Source: Methanothrix sp.
GTDB taxonomy: Archaea > Halobacteriota > Methanosarcinia > Methanotrichales > Methanotrichaceae
DNA: 62,795 bases
Direction: 5' to 3'
NCBI GenBank assembly: GCA_011620785.1
Contig: WOYM01000013.1
Location: forward strand, 1-62,795
Part shown: in pieces, positions 17,052 through 26,120 of the stretch
How positions within the stretch are numbered: position 1 is the first letter of the stretch
How the letters are laid out: every line of letters begins with the position of its first letter
Made by a program: the position numbers and the translations under genes
The notes under the pieces: generated by a model
Told to the model about the DNA's origin: nothing
Databases searched by the model: none
The model's input: only the letters and a program-made list of their open reading frames with translations

Positions 17052-19706
17052 TCAGCTCAATCCAGAGAGGATCTTTTTCATCACCTCAGCAGCCAGGACC
17101 ACCACCAGTCCGGTTATCAGGATCAGAATCCAGCTCTCGGATGCAAGCGGCCGGGTCTCGAATATGAACTGCATGAAGGGGATGTAGACCACCGCCAGTA
17201 TGGCCAGAATTGAGGCTGCAATTCCCATGAGCAGGGTCTTGTTCCCCAGGGGATTCATCCTGAAGACGGACTCCTGCAAAGAGCGGCTGCTGTAGGCATT
17301 GTAAACCGTGAAAAAGCCCAGGCCCACGAATGCCACCGTCCGCGCATAGCTCAGATCGGGATTCGATTGCAGGGTTATTATATACATCCCCAGGGTTCCA
17401 GCTACAATGGCGGCGGCAATTCCCAGGGTATAGATCATCAGGGGCCGGGAGGGCATCGATTCTTTTGGATCACGGGGCTTCCTTTTCATGATATCTGAGT
17501 GAGAGGGCTCCAGGGCCAGGCCGATGGCAGGAAACTCCTCTGCCACCACATTGATCCACAGGATCTGGGCGGCTAGAAGGGGGAGGGGAAATCCCAGGGC
17601 AACGGCGAAGAAGATGGTGGCCAGCTCGGCAAAGCTGACCGAGAGCAGATAGGAGGTGCCTTTTCTGATATTGTCGAATATCCTCCTCCCCTCCTCGATG
17701 GCGCTGACGATGGTGGCGAAGTTGTCATCGGCGATGACCATATCTGAGGCCTCTTTGGTGACCTCGGTGCCCGTCCTGCCCATGGCTACGCCGATATCGG
17801 CAGCAGTCAGAGCAGGGGCGTCGTTCACCCCGTCTCCGGTCATGGCTACGATGTGGCCTCTTGCTTTCAGGGCCTCCACTATGCGGACCTTATGCTCTGC
17901 GGTGACCCTGGCGAATACGGATACCACATCTATATGCTCACGCAGGTCCTCGGAGCTCATCCGATCGAGCTGAACTCCTTCGATTACCTCTCCGTTGCCT
18001 ATCCCCAGCTCCTTGCCGATGGCCCTGGCGGTCAGGCGGTGATCTCCGGTGATCATGACCGTTCTTATGCCCGCCATCTTGCTGATTCTTATCGCCTCAG
18101 GGACCTCCTTTCTCGGAGGGTCCATCATGCCGGTCAGGCCGGCGAAGATCAGCCCGGACTCCATGCAATTCACTTCCACCGGATCGGTTATCGATATGGG
18201 CTTCCAGGCGAGGGCCAAAACCCGCAGGGCATTCTCTGCCATCTCGTCCGCTTCTGCCAGGATCGATCTTCTATCCTCCTCCGTCAGGGTCTTCGTCCCA
18301 TTGGGACTCGTGGTCTCAGTGCAGTGGCTCAGCACCACCTCGGGAGCGCCTTTCATGGAGACGATATGGCCCTCTCTATGAACCTCGTCCACAGTGGTCA
18401 TCCGCATGCGCTCGGAGTCAAAGGGATACTCAGTGAACCTGCTGCTGCTATCTTTTATCTTATCGAGAATCCCAGCTTTCTTGGCAGCCACGATAAGTGC
18501 TCCCTCTGTAGGATCGCCCACCACCCTCCAGCCGCCATTAGCCCTTTCTATGGCGGAGTTGTTGGCATGCACTCCAATCTTGAGAATCCTCGCCAGGTCC
18601 TCCTCTGCTGGGTCGAGCTTCGCCCCATTGGAGATGAACTGGCCGGATGGATCGTATCCTGCTCCAGTAACCTCGATCTTTCTGTAGGTGCGGATCTCAC
18701 GAAGAGTCATCTCTCCTGTGGTCAGGGTGCCGGTCTTGTCGGTGCAGATCACCGTGGTCGAGCCCAGCGTCTCCACCTCGGGAAGCCTTCTGATGATGGC
18801 GTTCTTCTTTGCCATGGCCTGGGTTCCAAAGGCCAGGGCCAGTGTGACTATAAAGGGAAGGGCTTCAGGGATTCCGGCTACTGCCAGAGCGATGGAGGCG
18901 ATGAGGGCATCTATGACCGGCAACCCCCGGCTGAACATGAGGATGAAGACGATCGCCGAAATCACCATAACCAGGAAGGCCTGCCTCTTCGCCAACTGCT
19001 GGAGCTTGATCTTGAGAGGCGGCTCGGCCTGCTCCTGCTTCATCAGGCCTGAGATCCTTCCCAGCTCTGTGCCGAGACCGGTAGCGGTGACTATTGCCCG
19101 ACAGTTGCCCTGAGATATGATGGTCCCCATGAAGACCATATTCTTCCTGTCTGCCAGCGCCAAATCCTCGGGCAGGGGCTGGGCCAACTTTTCCACCGGC
19201 ATGGACTCTCCGGTCAAAGAGGACTCGATGACCTGAAGGGAGGTCACCTCCAGGATGCGGCCGTCGGCTGGCACCTTATCCCCCGCTTCCAGGAAGACCA
19301 CGTCCCCTGGAACAAGATCTGCAGCAGGTATGGTGCTCATCTGACCGTCTCTGATCACATCCGCCTCTGGGGCCACCATCTCCCTCAGCGCCTCCATGGC
19401 CTTCTCTGCCTTGTACTCCTGGACGAAGCCGATGATGGCAACTAAAACGACGATCCCCAAAATGACATAGGCATTGGTGGTCTCTCCGGCGATAAAAGAG
19501 ATGATGGCGGCAAAGATCAGCACCAGGACCATGTAATCTTTGAACTTGCCTATGAAGATTTTCAATGGCGAGGGTTTGGTAGTGCTTTCAAGCTGATTGG
19601 GGCCGTGCTGGGAGAGCCTTTCTTTTGCCTGCGTCGAGCTTATGCCTTTTTGGTCGGAATCCAGCTTGGATAAGACCTCATCCGTTGTCATCGTGTGCCA
19701 GTTCAC
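17052..19706 (-). CDS. P-type cation-transporting ATPase (P2 type, Ca2+-like)
   Basis: An 884-residue ion pump driven by ATP. TGES lies at 165-168, the phosphorylation motif DKTGT at 323-327, and MTGDGVNDAP in the hinge. The TM4 ion motif is PEALP (280-284), so the Ca2+-site Glu is kept. In TM6 the segment WINVVAEEFPAI aligns with the SERCA-type NLVTDGLPA region: Asn is kept, but Thr is Ala and Asp is Glu. Ion choice is therefore uncertain; Ca2+ is the default, with Na+ or H+ possible. Ten membrane segments and the short N-terminal cation_ATPase_N domain are present. It stands alone. Confidence 0.88.
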   Translation of the reverse strand: MNWHTMTTDEVLSKLDSDQKGISSTQAKERLSQHGPNQLESTTKPSPLKIFIGKFKDYMVLVLIFAAIISFIAGETTNAYVILGIVVLVAIIGFVQEYKAEKAMEALREMVAPEADVIRDGQMSTIPAADLVPGDVVFLEAGDKVPADGRILEVTSLQVIESSLTGESMPVEKLAQPLPEDLALADRKNMVFMGTIISQGNCRAIVTATGLGTELGRISGLMKQEQAEPPLKIKLQQLAKRQAFLVMVISAIVFILMFSRGLPVIDALIASIALAVAGIPEALPFIVTLALAFGTQAMAKKNAIIRRLPEVETLGSTTVICTDKTGTLTTGEMTLREIRTYRKIEVTGAGYDPSGQFISNGAKLDPAEEDLARILKIGVHANNSAIERANGGWRVVGDPTEGALIVAAKKAGILDKIKDSSSRFTEYPFDSERMRMTTVDEVHREGHIVSMKGAPEVVLSHCTETTSPNGTKTLTEEDRRSILAEADEMAENALRVLALAWKPISITDPVEVNCMESGLIFAGLTGMMDPPRKEVPEAIRISKMAGIRTVMITGDHRLTARAIGKELGIGNGEVIEGVQLDRMSSEDLREHIDVVSVFARVTAEHKVRIVEALKARGHIVAMTGDGVNDAPALTAADIGVAMGRTGTEVTKEASDMVIADDNFATIVSAIEEGRRIFDNIRKGTSYLLSVSFAELATIFFAVALGFPLPLLAAQILWINVVAEEFPAIGLALEPSHSDIMKRKPRDPKESMPSRPLMIYTLGIAAAIVAGTLGMYIITLQSNPDLSYARTVAFVGLGFFTVYNAYSSRSLQESVFRMNPLGNKTLLMGIAASILAILAVVYIPFMQFIFETRPLASESWILILITGLVVVLAAEVMKKILSGLS

Positions 19707-19982
19707 AGTTTTTCAGACCCCTATCGCATTGGGATAGAGTGGAGTCCGTCAATTGTAGAAATACTTAACGCTGATTCCTATGAAATCCTGAGGCTGTTCT
19801 CTTCATCTTGCCTTCCTTCACTGGGGGCGCTGTTCGACAAGTTTATGTATCATCAGTCTAACCGAAAAAACGTGCCTCAGAATATAGCAAAGATCCCAAT
19901 TATCAATCACAGAACCATGCTCTCAAAGCAGAAGGGGCAGGCTTTGGGAGTCTATAGCCACACAGTCTTTTCTTTCTTTTGA

Positions 19983-20001
19983 GGGCAACTGGCAGTTGCC
20001 C
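19983..20001. promoter_or_regulatory. dyad GGGCAACT-GGC-AGTTGCCC upstream of pheS
   Basis: A perfect 8-bp inverted repeat with a 3-base spacer, ending 29 bp before the pheS start. It could be an operator near the transcription start or a hairpin in the leader. The rest of the 324-bp gap 19707-20030 holds no gene I can support. Confidence 0.4.
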
Positions 20002-20030
20002 CGAAAATCAATCAGAGCAGGGACGATACT

Positions 20031-21539
20031 ATGCTATCAGATTTATCGAATAACGAGTTTCTAGTGCTGAAAGCGATATCAGAAGGACTTTCGGATCCAG
20101 GGAGCATTGCCCAAAAGCAGCAGATGAAGATCGAGGCGGCCCGAGCGGCAGCTGATCTGCTGGCGGAGCAGGGCCTGATCCAGGTGCATAAGTCAGTGGA
20201 TGAGACCTTCTCCCTCACCGATGAGGGGACTGCTTATGCCAGGGAGGGCCTGCCAGAGAGAAGGCTCCTTCTATCTTTAGGAGGGGGTATGCCCATGTCC
20301 GAGCTGAAGGACCCTGCCCTCAAGATCGGCCTGGGCTGGCTGCGTAAGAAGGGCTGGGCGGCGATCGAAGGGGGGATGATCAAACCCCTAAAAGATGCAG
20401 CCAAGGGCGAAGATGAGCTGATCCTGGCGGCTCTGAGTGATGGAGTCAGCTCCAATCCCAAATGGGACGAGAAGGCCCTCGCTGCTTTGAAAAGTCGGGG
20501 GCTTGTCACCTCCAGCAAGAGCAAAGAGTGGCGCTACATCATCACCGAAGCCGGCCGCCTGGCAATAACAAAGCTCGAGCCAAAGCGTTCCGGCACAAAG
20601 AAAGCGATACTGGATATGCCTGCTCTCACTGCTGAGCTGATAAAATCGGGGGAGTGGCAGGATGATGTGGACGGTTTATATCTGAGCTACGGGGGCTCAG
20701 TCTATCGCCCTCGCCCCTATGACGTCTCCCTCCCTGCGGACAGGATCTTTCCGGGAAAGAGGCATCCCTACCAGCGGCTGATCGATAATATGCGGGAGAT
20801 CATGCTGGAGATGGGATTTATCGAGATCAAGGGGCCGATCGTTCAGACCAGCTTCTGGAACTTCGATGCCCTCTTCCAGCCCCAGGACCATCCGGCCAGG
20901 GAGATGCAGGACACCTTCTATCTGAACAGCCAGGGGGATATCCCCGATTGCGCTCGAATTAAAGAGATGCATGAATGCGGCGGCAGCGTAGGGTCTACCG
21001 GATGGGGAGGCTGCTGGAGTCCGGAGGTGGCCCGGCAGGAGGTATTGCGTACTCATACCACTGGAGTGACGATCAAATACCTGGCAGAGCATCCCCGGCC
21101 GCCGGTCAAGGCCTTCGGAATCGATCGGGTCTACCGGCGGGAGGCTATAGATTCTACCCATACCCCGGAGTTCGAGCAGCTGGAGGGAATAGTGATGGAC
21201 AAGAGCGTGAGCTTCTGCCATCTCCTGGGCATCTTGAAGGAGTTTTATGGAAAGATGGGATTTGAGGAGGTGCGCTTCCGCCCGGGCTACTTCCCCTACA
21301 CTGAGCCTTCAGTCGAGCCTGAGGTCTATATCGATGGTTTGGGATGGGTGGAGCTGGGTGGAGCAGGTGTTTTCAGAAAGGAGGTTACAGCCCCATTCGG
21401 CATCGATCATCCCGTTTTGGCCTGGGGCCTGGGAGTCTCCAGGGTGGCCATGCTAAGGCTGGGGCTGAAGGACCTCCGGCTGCTGTATCAATCGGATATC
21501 GAATGGCTGCGCCAGACGCCGGTTTCTATCAAGCTGTGA
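20031..21539 (+). CDS. pheS: phenylalanyl-tRNA synthetase alpha subunit
   Basis: Catalytic subunit of the (alpha-beta)2 class II enzyme. The N-terminus (1-200) holds two or three winged-helix tRNA-binding modules typical of archaeal/eukaryotic PheS, followed by the catalytic core from about 225. Class II motif 2 appears around RTHTTGVTI and VYRREAIDSTHTPEF; motif 3 is AWGLGVSRVAML near 470. 502 residues is normal. pheT follows after 10 bp with the same strand, so the subunits are made from one mRNA. Confidence 0.96.
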   Translation: MLSDLSNNEFLVLKAISEGLSDPGSIAQKQQMKIEAARAAADLLAEQGLIQVHKSVDETFSLTDEGTAYAREGLPERRLLLSLGGGMPMSELKDPALKIGLGWLRKKGWAAIEGGMIKPLKDAAKGEDELILAALSDGVSSNPKWDEKALAALKSRGLVTSSKSKEWRYIITEAGRLAITKLEPKRSGTKKAILDMPALTAELIKSGEWQDDVDGLYLSYGGSVYRPRPYDVSLPADRIFPGKRHPYQRLIDNMREIMLEMGFIEIKGPIVQTSFWNFDALFQPQDHPAREMQDTFYLNSQGDIPDCARIKEMHECGGSVGSTGWGGCWSPEVARQEVLRTHTTGVTIKYLAEHPRPPVKAFGIDRVYRREAIDSTHTPEFEQLEGIVMDKSVSFCHLLGILKEFYGKMGFEEVRFRPGYFPYTEPSVEPEVYIDGLGWVELGGAGVFRKEVTAPFGIDHPVLAWGLGVSRVAMLRLGLKDLRLLYQSDIEWLRQTPVSIKL

Positions 21540-21549
21540 GGAGTATACC

Positions 21550-23196
21550 ATGCCCGTTGTCAGACTTTATTATCAGGATATGGAGAGGCTGATTGGCGCC
21601 TCTCGAGAGACGATCATGAGCAGGCTGGCCATGATGGGTGCAGACATAGGAAAGAGGGCGGAGGAGGAGTATGTAGATGTGGAGTTCTTCCCCGACCGGC
21701 CCGATCTCTACAGCTCGGAGGGGGTGGCCAGAGCGATGCAGGGATTCCTGGGGATCAAGGCCGGCCTGGTCGAGTACAGCGTCTCCCCTGGTTCGGTGGT
21801 CGTTCAGGTGGAGGAATCAGTGAAATCTGTACGCCCTCTGATCGGCTGTGCCGTGGTGCGGGGTCTCGAGTTCACCGATGAGGCCATCGAGTCCCTGATG
21901 GGGCTGCAGGAGGACCTGCACTGGGGGCTGGGCAGGAACCGGCGGAAGGTGGCCATAGGAGTACACGACATATCCAGGGTCAGGCCTCCCTTCCGCTACT
22001 TCGGCGAGAGCCCTCAACGCAGGTTCGTCCCCCTGGACTATAGCACTGAGATGACCATGGATGAGATCCTGCATAATCACCCCAAAGGAAAGGATTACGG
22101 CCATATCCTGAAGGACTGTCCGGTCTATCCACTGATCGTAGATGCAGATGATCGGGTTTTATCCTTCCCGCCGATCATCAATGGCGAATTGACCAGCGTC
22201 ACCGAGGAGACGGAGGATCTCTTCATCGATGTCACCGGGACCGACCCTGTGGTCCACAAGGCTCTGAACATCGTGGTTACCTCTCTGGCGGAGAGGGGAG
22301 GGAAAATAGAGAGCGTTCTGGTGAAGAGGAGCGAGGGCGACTTTCTCAGCCCGGATCTGTCGCCCGCCAGCTGGAGGGTGAGAGCAGCGGAGGCCAACCG
22401 GCTGATAGGATTTGATCTGACGGGAGCAGAGCTGGCCGAATGCCTGCAGAGGATGCGCTTTGGAGCCGTCACCGCCGTCGAGGAGATGGATGATATGGTG
22501 GATGTTCGGGTTCCGGCCTACCGGGCGGATATAATGCACTCCTGGGACATCTTCGAGGATGCGGCCAAGGCATATGGCTATGACCATCTGGAAGCCCGGC
22601 TTCCCCAGACGGTGACCGTGGGGCGGGCCCATCCCTCTGAAGTGCGCAAAGGAGAGATCAGGGAGATCATGGCGGGTCTGGGGTATCTGGAGACCATGCC
22701 CTTCACCCTGACCAATGAGAAGGTGCACTTCCAGTGGATGCGCCGGTCCAATGCTCCAGAGGTGGCGGGCGCGACCCGCGTTCTTCACCCCATTAGCGAG
22801 CTGCATACCATCCTTCGTACCTCGCTTCTCAGCTCCCTTCTGGAGATCTTCGCCCTCAATCAGCATCATCCTCTTCCCCAGAGGATATTCGCTGCCGGGG
22901 ATGTGGTGCTGGACAAGAAGACCAGGATGAATCTGGCTGCGGCATCCATTCACAGCGGGGCGAATTATTCGGAGATCAGGTCGGTTGTGGATGCAGTCTT
23001 GAGGGAGATGGACCTCGAGGCGGATATCGCTCCCACCAAAGACGGGGCATTTATGCCGGGAAGGGGGGCGGACCTCTTCGCAGAAGGCAAGAGGATCGGC
23101 TGCTTTGGAGAGCTGCACCCCCTGCTCTTGCGCAGCTTCGGCCTGGAGCAGCCTGCGGTGGGTCTGGAGATCGAGTGGGGAGAGCTGGAGCAATAG
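21550..23196 (+). CDS. pheT: phenylalanyl-tRNA synthetase beta subunit
   Basis: Structural and editing partner of PheS. 548 residues is the shorter archaeal/eukaryotic beta form, without the bacterial N-terminal tRNA-binding and C-terminal anticodon modules. Recognisable parts are EFFPDRPDLYSSEG near 40, the B3/B4 region (about 85-275), the B5 domain (ANRLIGFDLTGAEL, about 288-360) and a catalytic-like C-terminal domain. The start ATG lies 10 bp after pheS with GAGGAG overlapping the junction as ribosome-binding site. Confidence 0.95.
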   Translation: MPVVRLYYQDMERLIGASRETIMSRLAMMGADIGKRAEEEYVDVEFFPDRPDLYSSEGVARAMQGFLGIKAGLVEYSVSPGSVVVQVEESVKSVRPLIGCAVVRGLEFTDEAIESLMGLQEDLHWGLGRNRRKVAIGVHDISRVRPPFRYFGESPQRRFVPLDYSTEMTMDEILHNHPKGKDYGHILKDCPVYPLIVDADDRVLSFPPIINGELTSVTEETEDLFIDVTGTDPVVHKALNIVVTSLAERGGKIESVLVKRSEGDFLSPDLSPASWRVRAAEANRLIGFDLTGAELAECLQRMRFGAVTAVEEMDDMVDVRVPAYRADIMHSWDIFEDAAKAYGYDHLEARLPQTVTVGRAHPSEVRKGEIREIMAGLGYLETMPFTLTNEKVHFQWMRRSNAPEVAGATRVLHPISELHTILRTSLLSSLLEIFALNQHHPLPQRIFAAGDVVLDKKTRMNLAAASIHSGANYSEIRSVVDAVLREMDLEADIAPTKDGAFMPGRGADLFAEGKRIGCFGELHPLLLRSFGLEQPAVGLEIEWGELEQ

Positions 23197-23372
23197 GAGG
23201 CTCTCCACCTCTCCTCTTCCAGAAGATCTAAAACAAGAATATAAATGGTAGGATATTATTATCTTGTCATAAACCGAGCGTCTGATTTATCTTGATAGAG
23301 CGGCAATAGGTGAATTGGAAATGCAAAACGGCGGCTTTATTCTTATTGTCCGCCCAAAGGAAAGGTCGTGCC

Positions 23373-23753
23373 ATGAAGGTCAGAGAATTGATGAGCTATC
23401 CCATTGTCACCGTGCCCCCCGAGGCCATGGTGCTGGATGCCATAAAGGTGATGGCCGCGCAGAAGAAGGGCAGCGTTCTGGTGGCAAAGGAGCGCCTCCT
23501 CAAGGAGTGTCTTGGAATCGTCACCACCAGCCAGATCTTCCTGGAGGTGTTTGCCAGGGGGCTGGACCCGGCCAGTGTCAGGGTCTCTGATATCATGACC
23601 CCTGAGCCTCTGATCACCATCGATCTTGATGATTCCACCCAGAAGGCGGCGGAGCTGATGATAAAGCACAAGATCAGAAGGCTGCCGGTGATGAAGGATG
23701 GGGCCCTGGTGGGCATCGTCACCAGCAAGGATCTGCTGGCCTGCGTGAGATGA
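23373..23753 (+). CDS. two-CBS-motif protein
   Basis: A stand-alone pair of CBS motifs (126 residues), a likely ligand-binding sensor for AMP, ATP or SAM. The first motif begins VRELMSYPIVTVPPE, the second VSDIMTPEPLITIDLDD, and both end in GIVT-type strands (LGIVTTSQIF, VGIVTSKDLL). The frame is open from 23310, but ATG at 23373 starts exactly at the domain and follows AAAGGAAAGG. No partner domain is attached. It precedes tRNA-Ser and resembles the CBS gene 43754-44308 in design. Confidence 0.82.
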   Translation: MKVRELMSYPIVTVPPEAMVLDAIKVMAAQKKGSVLVAKERLLKECLGIVTTSQIFLEVFARGLDPASVRVSDIMTPEPLITIDLDDSTQKAAELMIKHKIRRLPVMKDGALVGIVTSKDLLACVR

Positions 23754-23839
23754 GGCAAGGGCTTTTTGATCTTTTATTGGTTTTTGAGGAGCGACTACGC
23801 AGATTTTAAATAGTCCTAGGTCAAGTCCCGAGGGTCTGA

Positions 23840-23924
23840 GTCGAGGTCGCCTAGCTTGGTATGGCGCAGGTTTGCTAAACCTGTTCCGCTCCGCGGATCG
23901 TGGGTTCGAATCCCACCCTCGGCG
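23840..23924 (+). tRNA. tRNA-Ser (GCT)
   Basis: Class II tRNA with a long variable arm. Acceptor GTCGAGG pairs with CCTCGGC (one G-U). Anticodon stem CAGGT/ACCTG encloses TTGCTAA, giving anticodon GCT. The T arm carries GGTTCGAATC, the discriminator is G, and CCA is not encoded. Just upstream, 23828-23835 is exactly complementary to 23915-23922, so the precursor could mispair. Confidence 0.92.
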
Positions 23925-24093
23925 CTACTCGTTTTTGTTGTCCAATCCCTTTTAGGATACAGGTTGGCGACCAATTCTCCAGGAGATAGAGTTGAAGCTT
24001 GAACTTGATTGGACCATAAAAATAGGAAGCTAAACCAGCAAGATATATCGCCACGCTTCCGACGCTACCTTGAAAACCAAGGTTTTAGGGAGT

Positions 24094-24162
24094 ACATCTG
24101 GACGAGGTGGCATTCAGCTCTTGGTTATAAATCTCCAGGGCAGTTCGAAATGGAGCTCGCCC
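24094..24162 (+). repeat. 69-bp direct repeat, copy 1
   Basis: Matches 25988-26056 with few differences (starts ACATCTGGACGAGG, ends near GCCC). It has no clear coding role. In both places it stands upstream of the 127-bp repeat and of an IS256 relic, so it may be part of the same composite element. Confidence 0.7.
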
Positions 24163-24174
24163 CATTTTTATAAG

Positions 24175-24301
24175 CTCCCTGATTTGATATGCATTTATGG
24201 AACTGAAGGATTAAATATGTTATTGTCCTCCAAATCCATCCTGGCCGAGTCCAGGAATGGCAGATATTCCCGCCGCCTTCTCATGCCCTGCGCAGCCGGA
24301 A
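24175..24301 (+). repeat. 127-bp direct repeat, copy 1
   Basis: Appears identical to 26634-26760 over 127 bp (starts CTCCCTGATTTG, ends GCAGCCGGAA). At its right edge copy 1 runs straight into the IS256 transposase tail. Such high identity indicates recent duplication or conversion compared with the decayed transposase sequences beside it. No family is recognised. Confidence 0.85.
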
Positions 24302-24469
24302 TGGGAGCATTCCCAAACGATAGGTCCTTGATGGGGCTCGCTGGGTGCATCATGATCAATATTAATGAGGAGTGGATTACGGGCAAAAAGTATCTATCGA
24401 TGGACGAGGACTAAGGATTGTCTGGGATACAGGGAGTCTGTGAAATTACAGCAATTTCAGGACACTACC
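24302..24469 (+). mobile_element. IS256-family transposase C-terminal relic and right end
   Basis: The frame that reads GAFPNDRSLMGLAGC and then EEWITGKKYLSMDED (stop at 24414) is the conserved C-terminus of IS256/mutator transposases. It is followed by a right end finishing GGACACTACC at 24469, almost the same as the end of the second relic at 27220. No N-terminus, catalytic DDE residues or left terminal repeat remain; the 127-bp repeat replaces them. Cannot move by itself. Confidence 0.75.
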
Positions 24470-24668
24470 GAATAAGGTCCCGCTCACCCTTCTTTTCTGC
24501 TTTTATTCCATGGCATTGTTGAGTTCTGCATAAGAATATCTTTGGCCATTTCCAATCCATCTGACCATTGCCATCAAACCGCCATATCACAAGGCAGGAC
24601 AGGTCAGACGGATTGAATAGCCAATCTGTACACTATCAAATCCGATATACTGGGATTTTTGTCATATG

Positions 24669-25604
24669 TTATGGCCCACTCGTGGACACGCTTGTAGGTA
24701 TGCTTATGCTATGACATGGGCAGAAAGGATTGTTGCAGACATATCCGGGGGGATGTATTGGCGTGTTGGAACCACCTGTATTTGAGGGATTCTTTGGGCT
24801 CCTTCCAATATCTCTTTCGCAATCACAATATTTTTCATACCAATCTCCTCCACCAGCATTTACGCTCAAGTCCCAAAGGGTTTTGCATTTCCAGTCCTGG
24901 TATGCGAAATAATCAGGCCTCATTTGAATGGCTCTATCGAACCATTTGAGAGCTTCTTCGAACTGGCCCTGGTTATAGTAAGCAAGCCCAATATTATTAT
25001 AAGCATCTGCATTATTGGAGTTATTCTTGATAGCTTGCTTGTAAGCACTAATGGCGTTATCATATTTGCCCAGTGCAGCAAGTGCATCACCCTTGTTTAT
25101 CCAAACACGATCATTGGAGGCATCAATGCTAAGAGATGCATCAAACGCTCTGAGTGCCTCTTCCTCGTTCCCCTTTTGAGCGAGCAAAGCATTTCCTTTA
25201 TGGCTCCAGACATCAGCGTTTCCTGGATAAATATTGATAGAGGCATCATAGGCATCGACTGCTTCATCATATCTTCCCAATTGCTGGAGTGCATCGCCTT
25301 TGTAAAGCAAAGACAAATCGTCCAAGGGATTTATCTTGACAGCCCGATCGAAGTAATCGACTGCTGTTTTGTAATCTCCTTTGGCAGCTATAGTGATGCC
25401 TGCAATGTGCGGTATAAAGGCATCATTGGGACTCAATCGGATAGCTTCGTCAAATGCTATTTTGGCCGCTTCGATATTGCCGCCTACTGCCAATTCAATA
25501 GCCTTTAATTGCCATTCATCTGCTGTCTTCTGGCCATGGACTTCAGCCATAAGCGACAGCAAAAGCATAGAAATGACCAATAATTTTAGGGCAATTTCTT
25601 TCAT
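24669..25604 (-). CDS. secreted tetratricopeptide-repeat protein
   Basis: A 311-residue exported protein. Residues 1-24 are a signal peptide. Residues about 30-265 hold six to seven TPR units with the W/LxxG-Y-A-F pattern (e.g. WINKGDALAALGKY, AYNNIGLAYYNQGQF), which bind other proteins. The C-terminal 50 residues carry cysteines (CDCERD, VCNNPFCPC) that may form disulphides or hold a metal. Methanogens of this group carry many such TPR proteins. It sits between two IS256 relics in more AT-rich DNA than the core genes, so it may be an insertion. Confidence 0.75.
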   Translation of the reverse strand: MKEIALKLLVISMLLLSLMAEVHGQKTADEWQLKAIELAVGGNIEAAKIAFDEAIRLSPNDAFIPHIAGITIAAKGDYKTAVDYFDRAVKINPLDDLSLLYKGDALQQLGRYDEAVDAYDASINIYPGNADVWSHKGNALLAQKGNEEEALRAFDASLSIDASNDRVWINKGDALAALGKYDNAISAYKQAIKNNSNNADAYNNIGLAYYNQGQFEEALKWFDRAIQMRPDYFAYQDWKCKTLWDLSVNAGGGDWYEKYCDCERDIGRSPKNPSNTGGSNTPIHPPGYVCNNPFCPCHSISIPTSVSTSGP

Positions 25605-25700
25605 GAGCCATCTTGAGTATTTTTAATGGATAAAGATATCGGAATGCCTTTAATCGCATCCAGCTTCTTTTAATCATATTACCTGTTGTGGGTAGTCTCG

Positions 25701-25991
25701 CTATTTTGTGTTGTCACGCTTAGGGACTACAACATTCATCATGAGTTCCTTGATAACTGGCCGTATGAGGTTGTAAACCCAATCTTCCCACGCGCAGGAT
25801 TCCTTGAGCATCGGTAGCTTGTTCCTTCCCCTCCTCAAAACCTTCTCCGGATCACCGGAGGCCAGCACTTTGATGTCCCTGGCCCGCCTCGCAATTCTGT
25901 TACAGGCCACTTGATACACCCAATCCATGGAGTGAACCCCACCGAGTGGACAATGAGTTAAGCAATAGCAACTCATGGAGAAGGTGCACAT
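25701..25991 (-). CDS. hypothetical protein, possibly a fragment
   Basis: I do not recognise this 96-residue frame. The N-terminal 20 residues contain four cysteines, and the rest is basic and helical (RIARRARDIKVL, KVLRRGRNKLP). A start at M22 is also possible. Its 5' end touches the 69-bp repeat copy 2, which suggests a gene cut by rearrangement, for instance part of a mobile element. Coding status is uncertain. Confidence 0.3.
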   Translation of the reverse strand: MCTFSMSCYCLTHCPLGGVHSMDWVYQVACNRIARRARDIKVLASGDPEKVLRRGRNKLPMLKESCAWEDWVYNLIRPVIKELMMNVVVPKRDNTK

Positions 25992-26056
25992 CTGGACGAG
26001 GTGGCATTCAGCCCTTGGTTATAAGTCTCCAGAGCAGTTCGAAATGGAGTTTGCCC
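25988..26056 (+). repeat. 69-bp direct repeat, copy 2
   Basis: Second copy of 24094-24162, with scattered substitutions. Here it is separated from the 127-bp repeat by a 0.58-kb segment that carries a secreted-protein gene, whereas in copy 1 only 12 bp separate the two repeats. Confidence 0.7.
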
Positions 26057-26120
26057 TAAATACGTTGCTCAACTAACTGTCAACAATCTGGGATGCAGTT
26101 CAAATTTTTAAACAGTCCTG

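Noticed and set aside
17853..19052. 399-codon plus-strand frame opposite the P-type ATPase
   Set aside because: Antisense of the DKTGT-containing gene; no domain and no ribosome-binding site.
19695..19982. 95-codon frame between the ATPase and pheS
   Set aside because: Overlaps the ATPase start, mixed composition, no promoter or family; treated as non-coding.
22159..23208. 349-codon minus-strand frame opposite pheT
   Set aside because: Shadow of a well-supported pheT; low-complexity His/Gln/Gly content, no start signals.
24175..24301. 127-bp repeat as an RNA gene
   Set aside because: No cloverleaf or stable hairpin is evident and its borders coincide with rearrangement points, so it is listed as a repeat.
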